Assembly (NCBI GenBank): GCA_943846755.1
Contig: OX044365.1
Span: 682,001 to 746,000, forward strand
DNA length: 64,000 bases
Source: UBA8752 sp002336475
GTDB taxonomy: Bacteria; Bacteroidota; Bacteroidia; Flavobacteriales_D; Sanyastnellaceae
Direction of reading: 5' to 3'
Within the stretch, counting starts at the first letter, position 1, and each line of letters opens with the position of its first letter. The notes beneath the pieces are model-generated. The model saw only the letters and a program-made list of their open reading frames with translations. It was not told the origin of the DNA and made no database searches. Shown piece by piece: positions 33,364-42,305 of this stretch. The position numbers and the translations under genes are program-made.

Positions 33364-35283
33364 TCAGTGGAGCTGGAGGCGAACTGACACATCCGTTCCG
33401 GAAGCATGCCAGAGGTATTGGCCAGCGGCCAAACCAGCCGAGGGAACATCAACTTTGATGGCCCCAGACCAACCTGGTGCTTGGCCTTTCTTGACCATTC
33501 TTCCTGCTGCATCCCTCAATTCCCAACCTCCCAACCAGATGTAATCTGGGACGTCCCATGCAATGGTCCAAGATCCGCCGCCCGCCAAAGGGTTCGGAAA
33601 TACGCGAACATCCGAAGACAAAGCCGCTCCTTCTTCGACACTGCTGGTGCAATCATACACAGTGATGAAAATCGCATCTGCATGAGAACAGCCGAATGCG
33701 TTGCTCGCTTCTACCACAATAGGATATGTGCCTGTTCCAAGCTCAGCGCCATCGATAATGATGAACTGATCTACGCTGCCGGTGCTCCAGAGGTACTCCA
33801 ATCCAGGAGGGGCCGACAGAATCAACTGCTCATCGTCACACAAACTGGTGTCCGCTCCCAAAGTGAAAGCAAAGGCATCGTCTGAAGCCTCCAAATTGAA
33901 ACTAAGCTCTTCAGTGCATCCGTTGTCGTCCTCCATGATCACCGCGTATTGGCCCTCACCCAAATCCATGATGGACTCACCCGTTCCCAACTCACCAAGC
34001 TCACCGGACCACGTAATGGCATAAGGTGCTGTGCCTCCTTGAACCTCGATGCTCGCACTTCCGTTGGGTTGTTCTGGGCACCCCGGAGGCACCACATCCA
34101 GATCGATGGAGATGGGATCGGGTTGGGTTAAAGTGACCGAATGCGTCAATGTGGTGCCGCAACTGGAGACAATCACCGCTGAATAAGTGCCTTCTGAAAG
34201 GCCTGTGATTTGCTGTCCCTCACCAGAAAAACCATCAGGGCCAATCCATGCTGCTGTGAAGTCCGCCCCCATTCCTTGGGGGTTTAAGACAATGGTGCCG
34301 TTGGGCGACTCCTCTTTGTCCAAAGGACAAGCCAAGCCGCCTGTCGCACTGGTGATGTCCTCGCCTTGCGCATCCGTCTCAATGGTCACACCAACCGTTC
34401 CTGTAGCACTGTACCACCCATCTATCTGAATCAAATAAGTAGCGCCACTGTCCAAGCAACCTGTGGCCATGGTGCTCGCATAGCCATTGCCTCCACTGCA
34501 ACCCCCAGCCATATCGTCATTGGCATTGATGAGGGTGTAGGTGTCGAAATCGCCGCAATCTTCGGCCTTCCACAAGGCCAATTGCGTATCGAAATCTGTG
34601 GTGTCGTTGCAGGCCGTTACCCTGCAGTTCCCGGAGGTCGCCACAAACGAAAGCCACGCTGACCCTATGAGCCCCCCTTCACACCAACCGCCATTGAGTT
34701 GGCAGGAATAAACGCCTGCAAAATTTGGGGGAGCTGGCTCATCAAATGCAGCAGTGCAACTGTCCGTAGACACGACCACCATGGGACCATCGACTTCAAT
34801 AGACTCTGCAGCACAGGGAGAATCATAAGCTGGTCCTGACATCGAAAATGGATCGAAACTCCAGACGTTTCCATTGCCTGTTCCATTCAAACTTTGGTTC
34901 AGCACTCCATCGGCAAACACTTCAAAAAAAGTTCCTCCATCCCCGTAGCTGTCCACATGATGCAGGGTCAATGAATCGCCAGGGACGCCGCACAACGTGT
35001 CTAATATGAAGCTCGTGTTTGAAGCATAGTTGCCCTCCGGCGCTCCCGGAATGCCATCACCATCGCACCCCACCTCTGCAGCATTGCCACCCCAATAGAG
35101 TGCTGCTGCTCCGCAAGCCTCGCCTTCTGGGCTCAGTTCCCAGTACAACTCATACCCCCAGGCATCAGTGTGGATGCGCATTTCAAACGGGCTTTGGCCA
35201 TCCGGACATTCCTGAGCAAGCAAGCAAAAAGGTGCGACTAAGAGAATGGCACCCCATAAATTGTGAATGGCTGACGTTTTCAT
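33364..35283 (-). CDS. T9SS type A secreted protein with jelly-roll-like and SprB-like modules
   Basis: 639 residues with a signal peptide. The first module resembles those of the two LOX-like proteins (F-E-M-R-I-H-T-D-A-W-G-Y-E, then D-S-Y-G-D-G-G). A pre-peptidase C-like region follows (D-F-D-T-Q-L-A-L-W, then D-S-G-A-T-Y-L-I-Q-I-D-G). Two or three SprB/Ig-like repeats come next (I-T-G-L-S-E-G-T-Y, N-G-S-A-S-I-E-V-Q-G-G-T). The C-terminus is a type A T9SS domain (V-R-V-F-P-N-P-L-A-G-G ... L-A-A-G-Q-Y-L-W). No enzymatic motif was found; an adhesive or structural surface role is likely. Confidence 0.85.
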   Translation of the reverse strand: MKTSAIHNLWGAILLVAPFCLLAQECPDGQSPFEMRIHTDAWGYELYWELSPEGEACGAAALYWGGNAAEVGCDGDGIPGAPEGNYASNTSFILDTLCGVPGDSLTLHHVDSYGDGGTFFEVFADGVLNQSLNGTGNGNVWSFDPFSMSGPAYDSPCAAESIEVDGPMVVVSTDSCTAAFDEPAPPNFAGVYSCQLNGGWCEGGLIGSAWLSFVATSGNCRVTACNDTTDFDTQLALWKAEDCGDFDTYTLINANDDMAGGCSGGNGYASTMATGCLDSGATYLIQIDGWYSATGTVGVTIETDAQGEDITSATGGLACPLDKEESPNGTIVLNPQGMGADFTAAWIGPDGFSGEGQQITGLSEGTYSAVIVSSCGTTLTHSVTLTQPDPISIDLDVVPPGCPEQPNGSASIEVQGGTAPYAITWSGELGELGTGESIMDLGEGQYAVIMEDDNGCTEELSFNLEASDDAFAFTLGADTSLCDDEQLILSAPPGLEYLWSTGSVDQFIIIDGAELGTGTYPIVVEASNAFGCSHADAIFITVYDCTSSVEEGAALSSDVRVFPNPLAGGGSWTIAWDVPDYIWLGGWELRDAAGRMVKKGQAPGWSGAIKVDVPSAGLAAGQYLWHASGTDVSVRLQLH

Positions 35284-35334
35284 GGGAGCAAATTAAGGTA
35301 GACGCTGAATGGCATGCCTTAGATTTGCGGCCCC

Positions 35335-36108
35335 ATGCGCATTTTGCTGTCCCCCGCGAAAACTTTTAGGAATGGCGACATTCCAGTAGATGCTGGGGCG
35401 AGCCAGCCTCTTTTTGCGGGAAATGCATCGGAGCTGATGTCTTCGCTCTCACTTGAATCTGAAGACAGTCTGATGACCACCATGGACATCAGCCCTGATT
35501 TGGCCAGTGAGACTTCCAAACGTCACCAGCAGTGGGGCGCCCCTTTTCATCCCGGCAATGCGCGCACTGCCATTCATGCATTCCATGGAGAAGTTTTCCG
35601 GGCATTGGGTGCGGAGCGGTGGAATGCGAGTGACCTCGATCATGCCCAAAACAGATTGAGGATCATCTCTGGTCTCTACGGCTTGCTGCGCCCCTTAGAC
35701 TTGATCCAACAGTACAGGCTCGAGATGGGCGGAAAGTGGCGGCCAAAAGGCCACCAAAACCTCTATGAATATTGGGGAACATCATTGGCCAGCAGCCTGA
35801 ATGAGGAAAATGAAGGCGATGAAATCATCAACCTCGCCAGCCAAGAGTATTTCAAAGCCATAGACCAACCCCTCCTTGCTGGCCGTTTCATACACATCCA
35901 GTTCAAGGAGGAGCGGAACGGAGCGTACAAAATGATTGGCACCTACGCCAAAACAGCGCGTGGGCGCATGGCCAAATATTTGCTGCAAGAGAAAATCGAC
36001 ACGCGCGATGGGATTCAGGCATTCAATGAAGACGGCTACAGCTTCAATTCTGCCCTGAGTGGGAGTCATACTTTCATCTTCACACGAAACATCAATACAA
36101 CCTCATGA
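35335..36108 (+). CDS. yaaA: YaaA family peroxide-stress protein
   Basis: 257 residues, full length for YaaA (DUF328). Signatures: N-terminal M-R-I-L-L-S-P-A-K-T-F, F-H-G-E-V-F, R-I-I-S-G-L-Y-G-L-L-R-P-L-D, and K-T-A-R-G-R-M. In E. coli YaaA limits free iron during hydrogen-peroxide stress and binds DNA. Its stop overlaps the ATG of the FKBP lipoprotein by four bases. Confidence 0.93.
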   Translation: MRILLSPAKTFRNGDIPVDAGASQPLFAGNASELMSSLSLESEDSLMTTMDISPDLASETSKRHQQWGAPFHPGNARTAIHAFHGEVFRALGAERWNASDLDHAQNRLRIISGLYGLLRPLDLIQQYRLEMGGKWRPKGHQNLYEYWGTSLASSLNEENEGDEIINLASQEYFKAIDQPLLAGRFIHIQFKEERNGAYKMIGTYAKTARGRMAKYLLQEKIDTRDGIQAFNEDGYSFNSALSGSHTFIFTRNINTTS

Positions 36109-36815
36109 AATTCAACCCGATTCACACGATGGCCCTCGCGGCGGGTCTGGTCTTAGCCCCAATGGCTTGGACAGGCTGCTCCGTCAACGGTCAGAATACC
36201 CCAACCCCCAACATGGAAAACAACAACGACTCTTTGAGCTATGCACTGGGCGTGCTTTTTGCCACCAACGTTCAAAGTCAAGGCATCACTGACTACGTCC
36301 CAGCACAAATTGCGCAGGCTTTTTCAGACGTTCAAGCTGGAAATGCTGCCATGACAGCAGAACAGGCCAATGAACTCGTGCGCAGCACCATGCAAGCCAA
36401 AGAGGCCAAAGCTGGTGACGCTAACCTCGAGGCAGGCTTGGCATTCTTGGCTGAAAACAAAGGGAAAGACGGCGTCGTCGTCACGGAGTCAGGCCTTCAA
36501 TACCGTGTAGACCGCGAAGGCGATGGCCCAAGCCCAAGCGCCACAGACAAGGTGACCGTCCACTACCACGGCACTTTGATCGACGGCACTACGTTTGACA
36601 GCAGCTATGACCGCGGACAACCTGCCACTTTCGGCTTGAATCAGGTCATCTCTGGTTGGACAGAAGGCCTTCAAACCATGAAAAAAGGAGGACAGACCAC
36701 GTTCTTCATCCCATCAGAGCTTGCATACGGCTCACGCGCTACAGGCGATGTGATCGGTGCCAACTCCACTTTGGTCTTCAAAGTTGAGCTTCTCGAAGTC
36801 GAGCAAGCCGACTGA
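36105..36815 (+). CDS. FKBP-type peptidyl-prolyl isomerase lipoprotein (Mip/FkpA-like)
   Basis: 236 residues. The lipobox A-W-T-G-C gives a lipid-anchored protein. An N-terminal helical dimerisation region (A-Q-A-F-S-D-V-Q-A, Q-A-N-E-L-V-R) precedes the FKBP domain: V-T-V-H-Y-H-G-T-L-I-D-G, then F-D-S-S-Y, G-W-T-E-G-L-Q, and Y-G-S-R at the C-terminal strand. It should assist folding of exported proteins in the periplasm. It is co-transcribed with yaaA and followed by a strong terminator. Confidence 0.93.
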   Translation: MKFNPIHTMALAAGLVLAPMAWTGCSVNGQNTPTPNMENNNDSLSYALGVLFATNVQSQGITDYVPAQIAQAFSDVQAGNAAMTAEQANELVRSTMQAKEAKAGDANLEAGLAFLAENKGKDGVVVTESGLQYRVDREGDGPSPSATDKVTVHYHGTLIDGTTFDSSYDRGQPATFGLNQVISGWTEGLQTMKKGGQTTFFIPSELAYGSRATGDVIGANSTLVFKVELLEVEQAD

Positions 36816-36837
36816 TTCTTCAGAAAAAAACCATGAG

Positions 36838-36877
36838 AAGGCGGAGCCCCTGGCATTCAGGGGTTCCGCCTTTTTTA
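36838..36877 (+). terminator. intrinsic terminator after the FKBP gene
   Basis: A 15-bp GC-rich stem (AAGGCGGAGCCCCTG with CAGGGGTTCCGCCTT, one mismatch) is followed by TTTTATTT on the plus strand. The remaining 140 bases up to the M43 gene are AT-rich and likely contain its promoter. Confidence 0.88.
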
Positions 36878-36905
36878 TTTCCCTCTTAAACCAGCATTAT
36901 ACACC

Positions 36906-36924
36906 AGTGACACCAACGGTGTAA
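36906..36924 (+). promoter_or_regulatory. imperfect inverted repeat upstream of the M43 protease gene
   Basis: Arms GTGACACC and GGTGTAAC (one mismatch) flank AAC, about 95 bases before the M43 start, in the only large intergenic gap there. A related ACACC/GGTGT arrangement is found upstream of the giant cupredoxin protein. It is a candidate operator only. Confidence 0.25.
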
Positions 36925-37016
36925 CTGTTTGAAAAACAACAACAAGACATATTTCACATTCAAAATGAAACCTGAACTTGCAGAAAGGAGTACGGGAGAA
37001 AGAACCACCCTCCATT

Positions 37017-40000
37017 ATGCGATTCTACGTCACTCTTCTGTCCCTTTTCATCTCCCTCTTTGCCAACACAGCTCTGGCACAGGATGACCGCTGTTCTTCC
37101 GATCAAGTTCAGGCGGCCCTGTTGGAAGACAGCACTTACGCTCGAAGCTATTTTGCCTTTGAGGCGGCATTGTCAGAAATGTCCAACACCACCATGCGAT
37201 CGAGCGATACCCATGTGTTGCCCGTGGTCGTGCACATCATGCACGCTGGCGCCCCAGCTGGCACTGGATCCAATGTCTCAGATAGCCAGGTTTTAAGTGC
37301 GATTGACGCACTCAATGCGGACTTCCGCGGTGAGTTTGGCGGTTCGGACATCGACATTGAATTCGTCCTTGCGGTAAGAGACCCAGAAGGAAACCCGACG
37401 ACGGGCATTCTGCGAACAGATGTGTCCGAGACCATCCCTAGCTTTTCTAGCACGGGCATGGTGACAACGAGCAACCTCGACCCCGCTGCGGAAATGAACA
37501 TCAAGAACCTCAGTCATTGGCCGGGTTCGGACTATGTCAACGTTTGGGTCCTGCACAAGCTCAATGGCGGCACCTCTCCTTTGGGTTTCGCCTACTTACC
37601 TCCCACTTCTGGCACGCATGATGGCGTCGTGCTTCACCACCAAGTGTTCGGTGTGGGCGCAGAATTCGATTTGCTCAACAACTTCGACCTGAACAGGACT
37701 TTGACCCATGAAGTCGGGCACTATTTGAGTTTGTTGCACACTTTCAACAATACCAACAGCTGTGCAGACGAAAGCAATTGCCTGTCGCAGGGTGACCGGG
37801 TTTGTGACACCCCTCCTACGACCGGGTCCATTGGCTGCTCTGCCATGAGCTGTCCGGAAACCATGGTGGAGAATTTCATGGACTACTCCAATGACGATTG
37901 CATGGACGCCTTTACCGAAGGACAGCGCACACGAATGCGCAATGCTTTGGTGAGCCACCGAAACTCCCTGTTGAACAGCGATGGCGCTGTCCCAGTGATG
38001 GCAGCCGACATTGGACTCGCTTCCATTCAAGGCATCGCCTCAGCAGGATGCGCTTCCTCTATCGCCCCAGAGGTGATGCTCCAGAACTTCGGTTCTGACC
38101 CCATGAATTCGGCGACTTTGTACTTTTCATTGGACGGTGGTTCCGTCAACGAATTGGCCTGGACCGGCAATCTGGTCTCTGGCGCAACTGAGTTTGTTTC
38201 CCTGCCAACTTTGGCCGCCTCAGGAGGTGCACACGACCTGAGCGTCTGGATCAGCGCGCCCGAAGATGGTTATGCACTCAATGACACATTGAACAGCTCC
38301 TTCGAGATCCTCTCTGGCACGTTTGTCAACATGGAAATCCAATTGGATGTGCTGCCCTTTGGATTCAGTTGGAGCGTCGAAAGCACAGACGACGGCACAG
38401 TTGTAATGTCGGGCACGAATTACGACAACGGCACTTATGCAGGCGACTTCATCGCCGAAAGCCAATGTGCCACGACCGGTTGCTACGAACTCACCGTGAC
38501 CGACCTTTTTGGCAACGGCTTGCATTACCCTCCCGGAGGATGGTATGCATTGACCGATGCTGATGGGAACGTGCTGGGCTCAGGTTCCGGAAACTTCGGC
38601 TCAGGTCAAACCCATGCCTTCTGTGTCGATGGCGCTGCAGTTGCTCCTTGTGCAGATGTGAACTCCAATGACATTTGTGACGGGGATGAAGACTTGACTG
38701 TTACCGACGTTCCGGGTTGCACGGATGCTTCCAGCTGCACATTCGATGCCACTGCCAATGTCGACGATGGCAGTTGCCAATACCTCGACGCATTGGGCGA
38801 TTGTGGTGGTGACTGTCCAGGTGATGCCGATGGAGACAATGTCTGCGACAATGCTGAGATCCCAGGTTGTGTAGACTCCGAAGCGTGCAATTACAACGAC
38901 AATGCCACCGACGATGCTGGCAACTGCTCTTACCCCCCGGTCAACTTTGATTGTGATGGCAATGTGACCGTTGCTGTATACGGCTGCATGGATTCCGCGA
39001 GCTGCACCTTTGATGCAGACGCCAATACCGATGATGGCTCTTGCCAGTACCCCGATGCCTTGGGTGATTGTGGAGGCGACTGCCCCTCAGACAACGACAG
39101 CGATGGGGTTTGCGACAACGCAGAGATTCCCGGATGCACAGACTTGGTGGCCTGCAATTACGACGCCACTGCGACGGAAGAAAATGGCAACTGCGCTTAT
39201 GCGACCGAGGGCTTTGATTGCGATGGAAATGTCTTGATTGTCGTCCCGGGATGCACGGATCAAGCGAGCTGCACCTATGATGCCACAGCCAACACCGATG
39301 ACGGCAGTTGCGAATACTTGGATGCCCTGGGCATGTGTGGTGGAGACTGTCCAGGCGATGCCGATGGAGACAATGTCTGCGACGATGAAGAGGTCCCGGG
39401 TTGCACAGACCCCTCCGCATGCAACTTCGATGGCGATGCCACCGACGAAGCCGGGAATTGCACCTACCCGCCCGTCAACTTTGACTGTGACGGCAACGTC
39501 ACACTTGCGGTCTTGGGCTGCACGGATGCAGAGAGCTGTACTTATGATGCCGCGGCAAATACCGATGACGGCAGCTGTGAATACCTCGATGCACTCAGCG
39601 AATGTGGAGGAGATTGCCCCTCTGACAACGATGGCGATGGGGTCTGCGACAATGCAGAAATTCCTGGATGCACAGACCTCGTGGCCTGCAATTATGAGGA
39701 GGATGCCACAGAAGAGGACGGAAACTGCGAGTACGCCACCGAAGGATTTGATTGCGCTGGCAACCCTCTCATTGTGGTCGAGGGCTGCACAGATGAAGCC
39801 AGCTGCACCTATAATGCTGCAGCAAACAGTGACGATGGAAGCTGCGAGTATCTCGATGCTTTGGGCGAATGCGGCGGTGACTGCGAAGCAGACATCGATG
39901 AAGATGGAATCTGCGACAGTGCTGAAGTTTTAGGCTGCACCGATACCCAGGCTTGCAATTATGACAACGAAGCCACCGAAGAAAGCGGGGAATGTGAATA

Positions 40001-40337
40001 CGCCGCAGAGGGATTCGATTGCGAGGGGAACCCGCTGACCAGCAGTATCGCTGAATTCGCAGGTGTATTGTCGTCTTTGACACCCTTTCCCAATCCCTCT
40101 TTCGCAGGGCAAGAAGTGCAGATATCAGGCCTCTCAAATGCTGGTCCATGGACGGCCTCTGTGTGGTCCTCTGGCGGCAAACTGGTGCACACCCAGACCA
40201 GCTCAGCAGCAGCAGCAATGGACGCATGGAGCCTGAATGTTCCTGCTCCCGAATTGCCAGGCATGTATCTGATCCGGGTGACATCGCCCCACCAAGCGGC
40301 GCCAATGCCCCGAATCGGCAGGCTTATTGTCCGCTGA
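37017..40337 (+). CDS. secreted M43-type metalloprotease with a long Cys-rich repeat array
   Basis: 1106 residues from ATG 37017, which opens a signal peptide (F-Y-V-T-L-L-S-L-F-I-S-L-F-A-N-T). The zinc motif H231-E-V-G-H235-Y-L-S-L-L-H241 and the Met-turn V-E-N-F-M-D-Y define a pappalysin-like M43 peptidase. After it come a possible CARDB-type region, the D-x-x-G-N-G jelly-roll-like module, then five repeats of about 89 residues (see 38715-40044). It ends in a type A T9SS domain (P-F-P-N-P-S-F-A-G ... G-M-Y-L-I-R-V). It is predicted to be exported and attached to the cell surface. The 3' end overlaps the convergent gene by 14 bases. Confidence 0.92.
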   Translation: MRFYVTLLSLFISLFANTALAQDDRCSSDQVQAALLEDSTYARSYFAFEAALSEMSNTTMRSSDTHVLPVVVHIMHAGAPAGTGSNVSDSQVLSAIDALNADFRGEFGGSDIDIEFVLAVRDPEGNPTTGILRTDVSETIPSFSSTGMVTTSNLDPAAEMNIKNLSHWPGSDYVNVWVLHKLNGGTSPLGFAYLPPTSGTHDGVVLHHQVFGVGAEFDLLNNFDLNRTLTHEVGHYLSLLHTFNNTNSCADESNCLSQGDRVCDTPPTTGSIGCSAMSCPETMVENFMDYSNDDCMDAFTEGQRTRMRNALVSHRNSLLNSDGAVPVMAADIGLASIQGIASAGCASSIAPEVMLQNFGSDPMNSATLYFSLDGGSVNELAWTGNLVSGATEFVSLPTLAASGGAHDLSVWISAPEDGYALNDTLNSSFEILSGTFVNMEIQLDVLPFGFSWSVESTDDGTVVMSGTNYDNGTYAGDFIAESQCATTGCYELTVTDLFGNGLHYPPGGWYALTDADGNVLGSGSGNFGSGQTHAFCVDGAAVAPCADVNSNDICDGDEDLTVTDVPGCTDASSCTFDATANVDDGSCQYLDALGDCGGDCPGDADGDNVCDNAEIPGCVDSEACNYNDNATDDAGNCSYPPVNFDCDGNVTVAVYGCMDSASCTFDADANTDDGSCQYPDALGDCGGDCPSDNDSDGVCDNAEIPGCTDLVACNYDATATEENGNCAYATEGFDCDGNVLIVVPGCTDQASCTYDATANTDDGSCEYLDALGMCGGDCPGDADGDNVCDDEEVPGCTDPSACNFDGDATDEAGNCTYPPVNFDCDGNVTLAVLGCTDAESCTYDAAANTDDGSCEYLDALSECGGDCPSDNDGDGVCDNAEIPGCTDLVACNYEEDATEEDGNCEYATEGFDCAGNPLIVVEGCTDEASCTYNAAANSDDGSCEYLDALGECGGDCEADIDEDGICDSAEVLGCTDTQACNYDNEATEESGECEYAAEGFDCEGNPLTSSIAEFAGVLSSLTPFPNPSFAGQEVQISGLSNAGPWTASVWSSGGKLVHTQTSSAAAAMDAWSLNVPAPELPGMYLIRVTSPHQAAPMPRIGRLIVR
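38715..40044 (+). repeat. five tandem in-frame repeats of about 89 codons within the M43 protein
   Basis: Each unit reads G-C-x-D-x-x-S-C-T-[FY]-[DN]-A-x-A-N-x-D-D-G-S-C, then (L/P)-D-A-L-x-x-C-G-G-D-C, a Ca-binding-like D-x-D-x-D-x-[VI]-C-D, a second G-C-x-D-x-x-A-C-N module and F-D-C-x-G-N. Units 1 and 3 share G-D-A-D-G-D-N-V-C and P-P-V-N-F-D-C, while 2 and 4 share S-D-N-D-x-D-G-V-C and A-T-E-G-F-D-C. The array therefore grew as a two-unit (AB) block plus a fifth diverged copy. Confidence 0.9.
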
Positions 40338-41214
40338 TTTTTAATCCATCGAATTGGAACAGCGTCGCGGTCTCTGACTTCGGCGCTGTTCTGCTTTCAG
40401 CATTTGGCCGAAGGGCATTCACCTGGATGACCCAAATCGGCTCCAATGTATCTCTAGGCTCAATGCTCCTTTTCACATGGTGCAGAATGGCCAATGCACT
40501 GGCCGCATTCGGTAAAGCCTCCCACAGCGCCAGCGTATCCGCACTTAAAGCCCAGCCTTTGCCACCATTCGCAAGGGCAGAGTCCAAAGTGCCTGCACTT
40601 GTCTCCTCTGCCCATTGCCAATACCGGGGACCATCTGATGGGAAAGAGAAACACCACAGTCGAGCAGTCTCATCGCCGTTGCCCACAGGAGCTTGAAAGC
40701 CAGCAGTATCCGCCTTAAAAGGCAAGGAAACAGGTACAAATGCACCTCCGTCCCAAGGCGCCCTTGCCGTCGGAAATGCCGACTGCGCTTTTATGTGGGC
40801 GATCAATGACCGACCAATCGGCGCAACCGCGCCCTTGTTGCCCCTTAGCTTTTCCCAACCACGCAGATAAAACGGCACACTCCTTGTCACGCGCTCCTGG
40901 AGCTTGTTGCCCTCGGCAGACTGTGTGAGCCTTAGTTTTCTTGTCCCCGTGCCATACGCTATGCCCTCCAATGGGCATTCTATGGAACCCGCAGCGACTT
41001 GGACGTCATCCCAAACCGATTTGGAGAGGACCTCAGAAGGCCACAACTGCTTAGACGACCACGATGATGTGGCCCAATTCAAAATGAGGGCTTCCTCCTC
41101 AGACAGCCACTCGATGTGATGTGCTTCGTCCTTCAGAGGCGCAGAGAGGCAAAGTGCAGTGTATGCCAAAGCCGCTACAGCGACCATCAGTCCCAACCAA
41201 CCCATCGCCCTCAT
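40324..41214 (-). CDS. uncharacterised protein with N-terminal signal or membrane helix
   Basis: 296 residues. A hydrophobic N-terminus (W-L-G-L-M-V-A-V-A-A-L-A-Y-T-A-L-C-L) is a signal peptide or anchor. The rest is soluble, W-rich and without a motif I recognise. Its ATG overlaps the stop of the glycosyltransferase gene (ATGA), so it probably acts in the same envelope pathway. Its last 14 bases overlap the convergent M43 gene. Confidence 0.65.
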   Translation of the reverse strand: MRAMGWLGLMVAVAALAYTALCLSAPLKDEAHHIEWLSEEEALILNWATSSWSSKQLWPSEVLSKSVWDDVQVAAGSIECPLEGIAYGTGTRKLRLTQSAEGNKLQERVTRSVPFYLRGWEKLRGNKGAVAPIGRSLIAHIKAQSAFPTARAPWDGGAFVPVSLPFKADTAGFQAPVGNGDETARLWCFSFPSDGPRYWQWAEETSAGTLDSALANGGKGWALSADTLALWEALPNAASALAILHHVKRSIEPRDTLEPIWVIQVNALRPNAESRTAPKSETATLFQFDGLKISGQ

Positions 41215-42266
41215 TTCGCCTTGGTGTTCTGAGGCATCAACGGTACCTCCCGCACGTCACCAATCAAAGCATCCCGCTTTTTGAATACAACCACGGCCAG
41301 GTATTCAGAAAGCAGGCCCCAACCATAGGAGGTCAATTGAATCCTTGCTGCACGAGGAGCGAGGATGGCCACCCTCCATTCACCGGTTTTGATGAGCGCT
41401 TCCAATCCAATGGACACATGCCACACCACATAGGGCAGCAAGGCGCCGAACGCGCCGATTGCCCCCCATCCCTCCTTCCACAATAGGACCAAGGCCAGCA
41501 GAGGAACGAGCGCTGCAACATAGCCGAGAAACAAGGTGGGCATCCAATGCAGTGGCTTTAAGCTGCCGGGAAAAAAACGCCGGATGTTGACCCTCGCCCT
41601 TCCGAAGAACTCGACCTGCTTGCGGAATTGACCGAAGTCTGTTCGCCGTTTGTGGAACACCACAGCATCAGGGATCAGCGCCGACTTTAAGCCGTGTGCA
41701 AGCAGCCGCATCGAAAATTCGATGTCTTCTCCTTTTACGGTAATTCGATAACCTCCGCTGACCTCCCAAGCCCGTCGAGAGATCCCCATGTTGAATGACC
41801 TCGGCTGGTAGGTTCCAAGTTGCTGCTCTCCCCCGCGAATTCCCCCTGTTGTCAGAAAGGAAGTCATCGAGTGGCTGATCGCCTTTTGGATGGGTGTAAA
41901 AGAAGAATGTGCCGCATCTGGCCCCCCAAATACATCCACATCGGGATGGCGGTCCAAAAAGTCGGCGACATGTTCAAAATAGCGGCTTGGGATCAGACAG
42001 TCCGAATCAAAAACCACCATCCAATCCCCTTTCGCACGCTCAAAACCATAGTTGCGGGTAAAACCTTGGCGCTCGTTTTCCTTCCAGAAATAATGAACGT
42101 CCAGCCTGTCGGAAAAGGATGCCACAATCTCTCTGGCGTCCCGGTCACTGCCGTCTTCGACCACCAAGACTTCGAAATCTTTTACCGTCTGGAGGGTGAG
42201 GCTCTCCAAGAGTTCCCGGATTTCTTCCGGACGGTTGTACAAGGGGACGACTACGCTAAAACGCAC
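41211..42266 (-). CDS. family 2 glycosyltransferase with membrane helices
   Basis: About 351 residues. The GT-A start F-S-V-V-V-P-L-Y-N-R-P-E-E is preceded by a GTG (42266), taken as start; an ATG at 42344 would add 26 residues that overlap the divergent gene. Nucleotide-sugar motifs are V-E-D-G-S-D and the D-x-D-like V-F-D-S-D-C; the acceptor-side motif is G-E-D-I-E-F. Two or three hydrophobic helices follow near residues 255-310. It should transfer a sugar in envelope glycan synthesis; donor and acceptor are unknown. Confidence 0.87.
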   Translation of the reverse strand: MRFSVVVPLYNRPEEIRELLESLTLQTVKDFEVLVVEDGSDRDAREIVASFSDRLDVHYFWKENERQGFTRNYGFERAKGDWMVVFDSDCLIPSRYFEHVADFLDRHPDVDVFGGPDAAHSSFTPIQKAISHSMTSFLTTGGIRGGEQQLGTYQPRSFNMGISRRAWEVSGGYRITVKGEDIEFSMRLLAHGLKSALIPDAVVFHKRRTDFGQFRKQVEFFGRARVNIRRFFPGSLKPLHWMPTLFLGYVAALVPLLALVLLWKEGWGAIGAFGALLPYVVWHVSIGLEALIKTGEWRVAILAPRAARIQLTSYGWGLLSEYLAVVVFKKRDALIGDVREVPLMPQNTKAK

Positions 42267-42305
42267 ACCCGAAAGTAGCACCTGGCAACGGGCCAAGCAC
42301 AGGCC

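Noticed and set aside
38715..40044. CRISPR-like regular repeats
   Set aside because: The repeats are about 267 bases, in frame, and encode conserved Cys-rich units.
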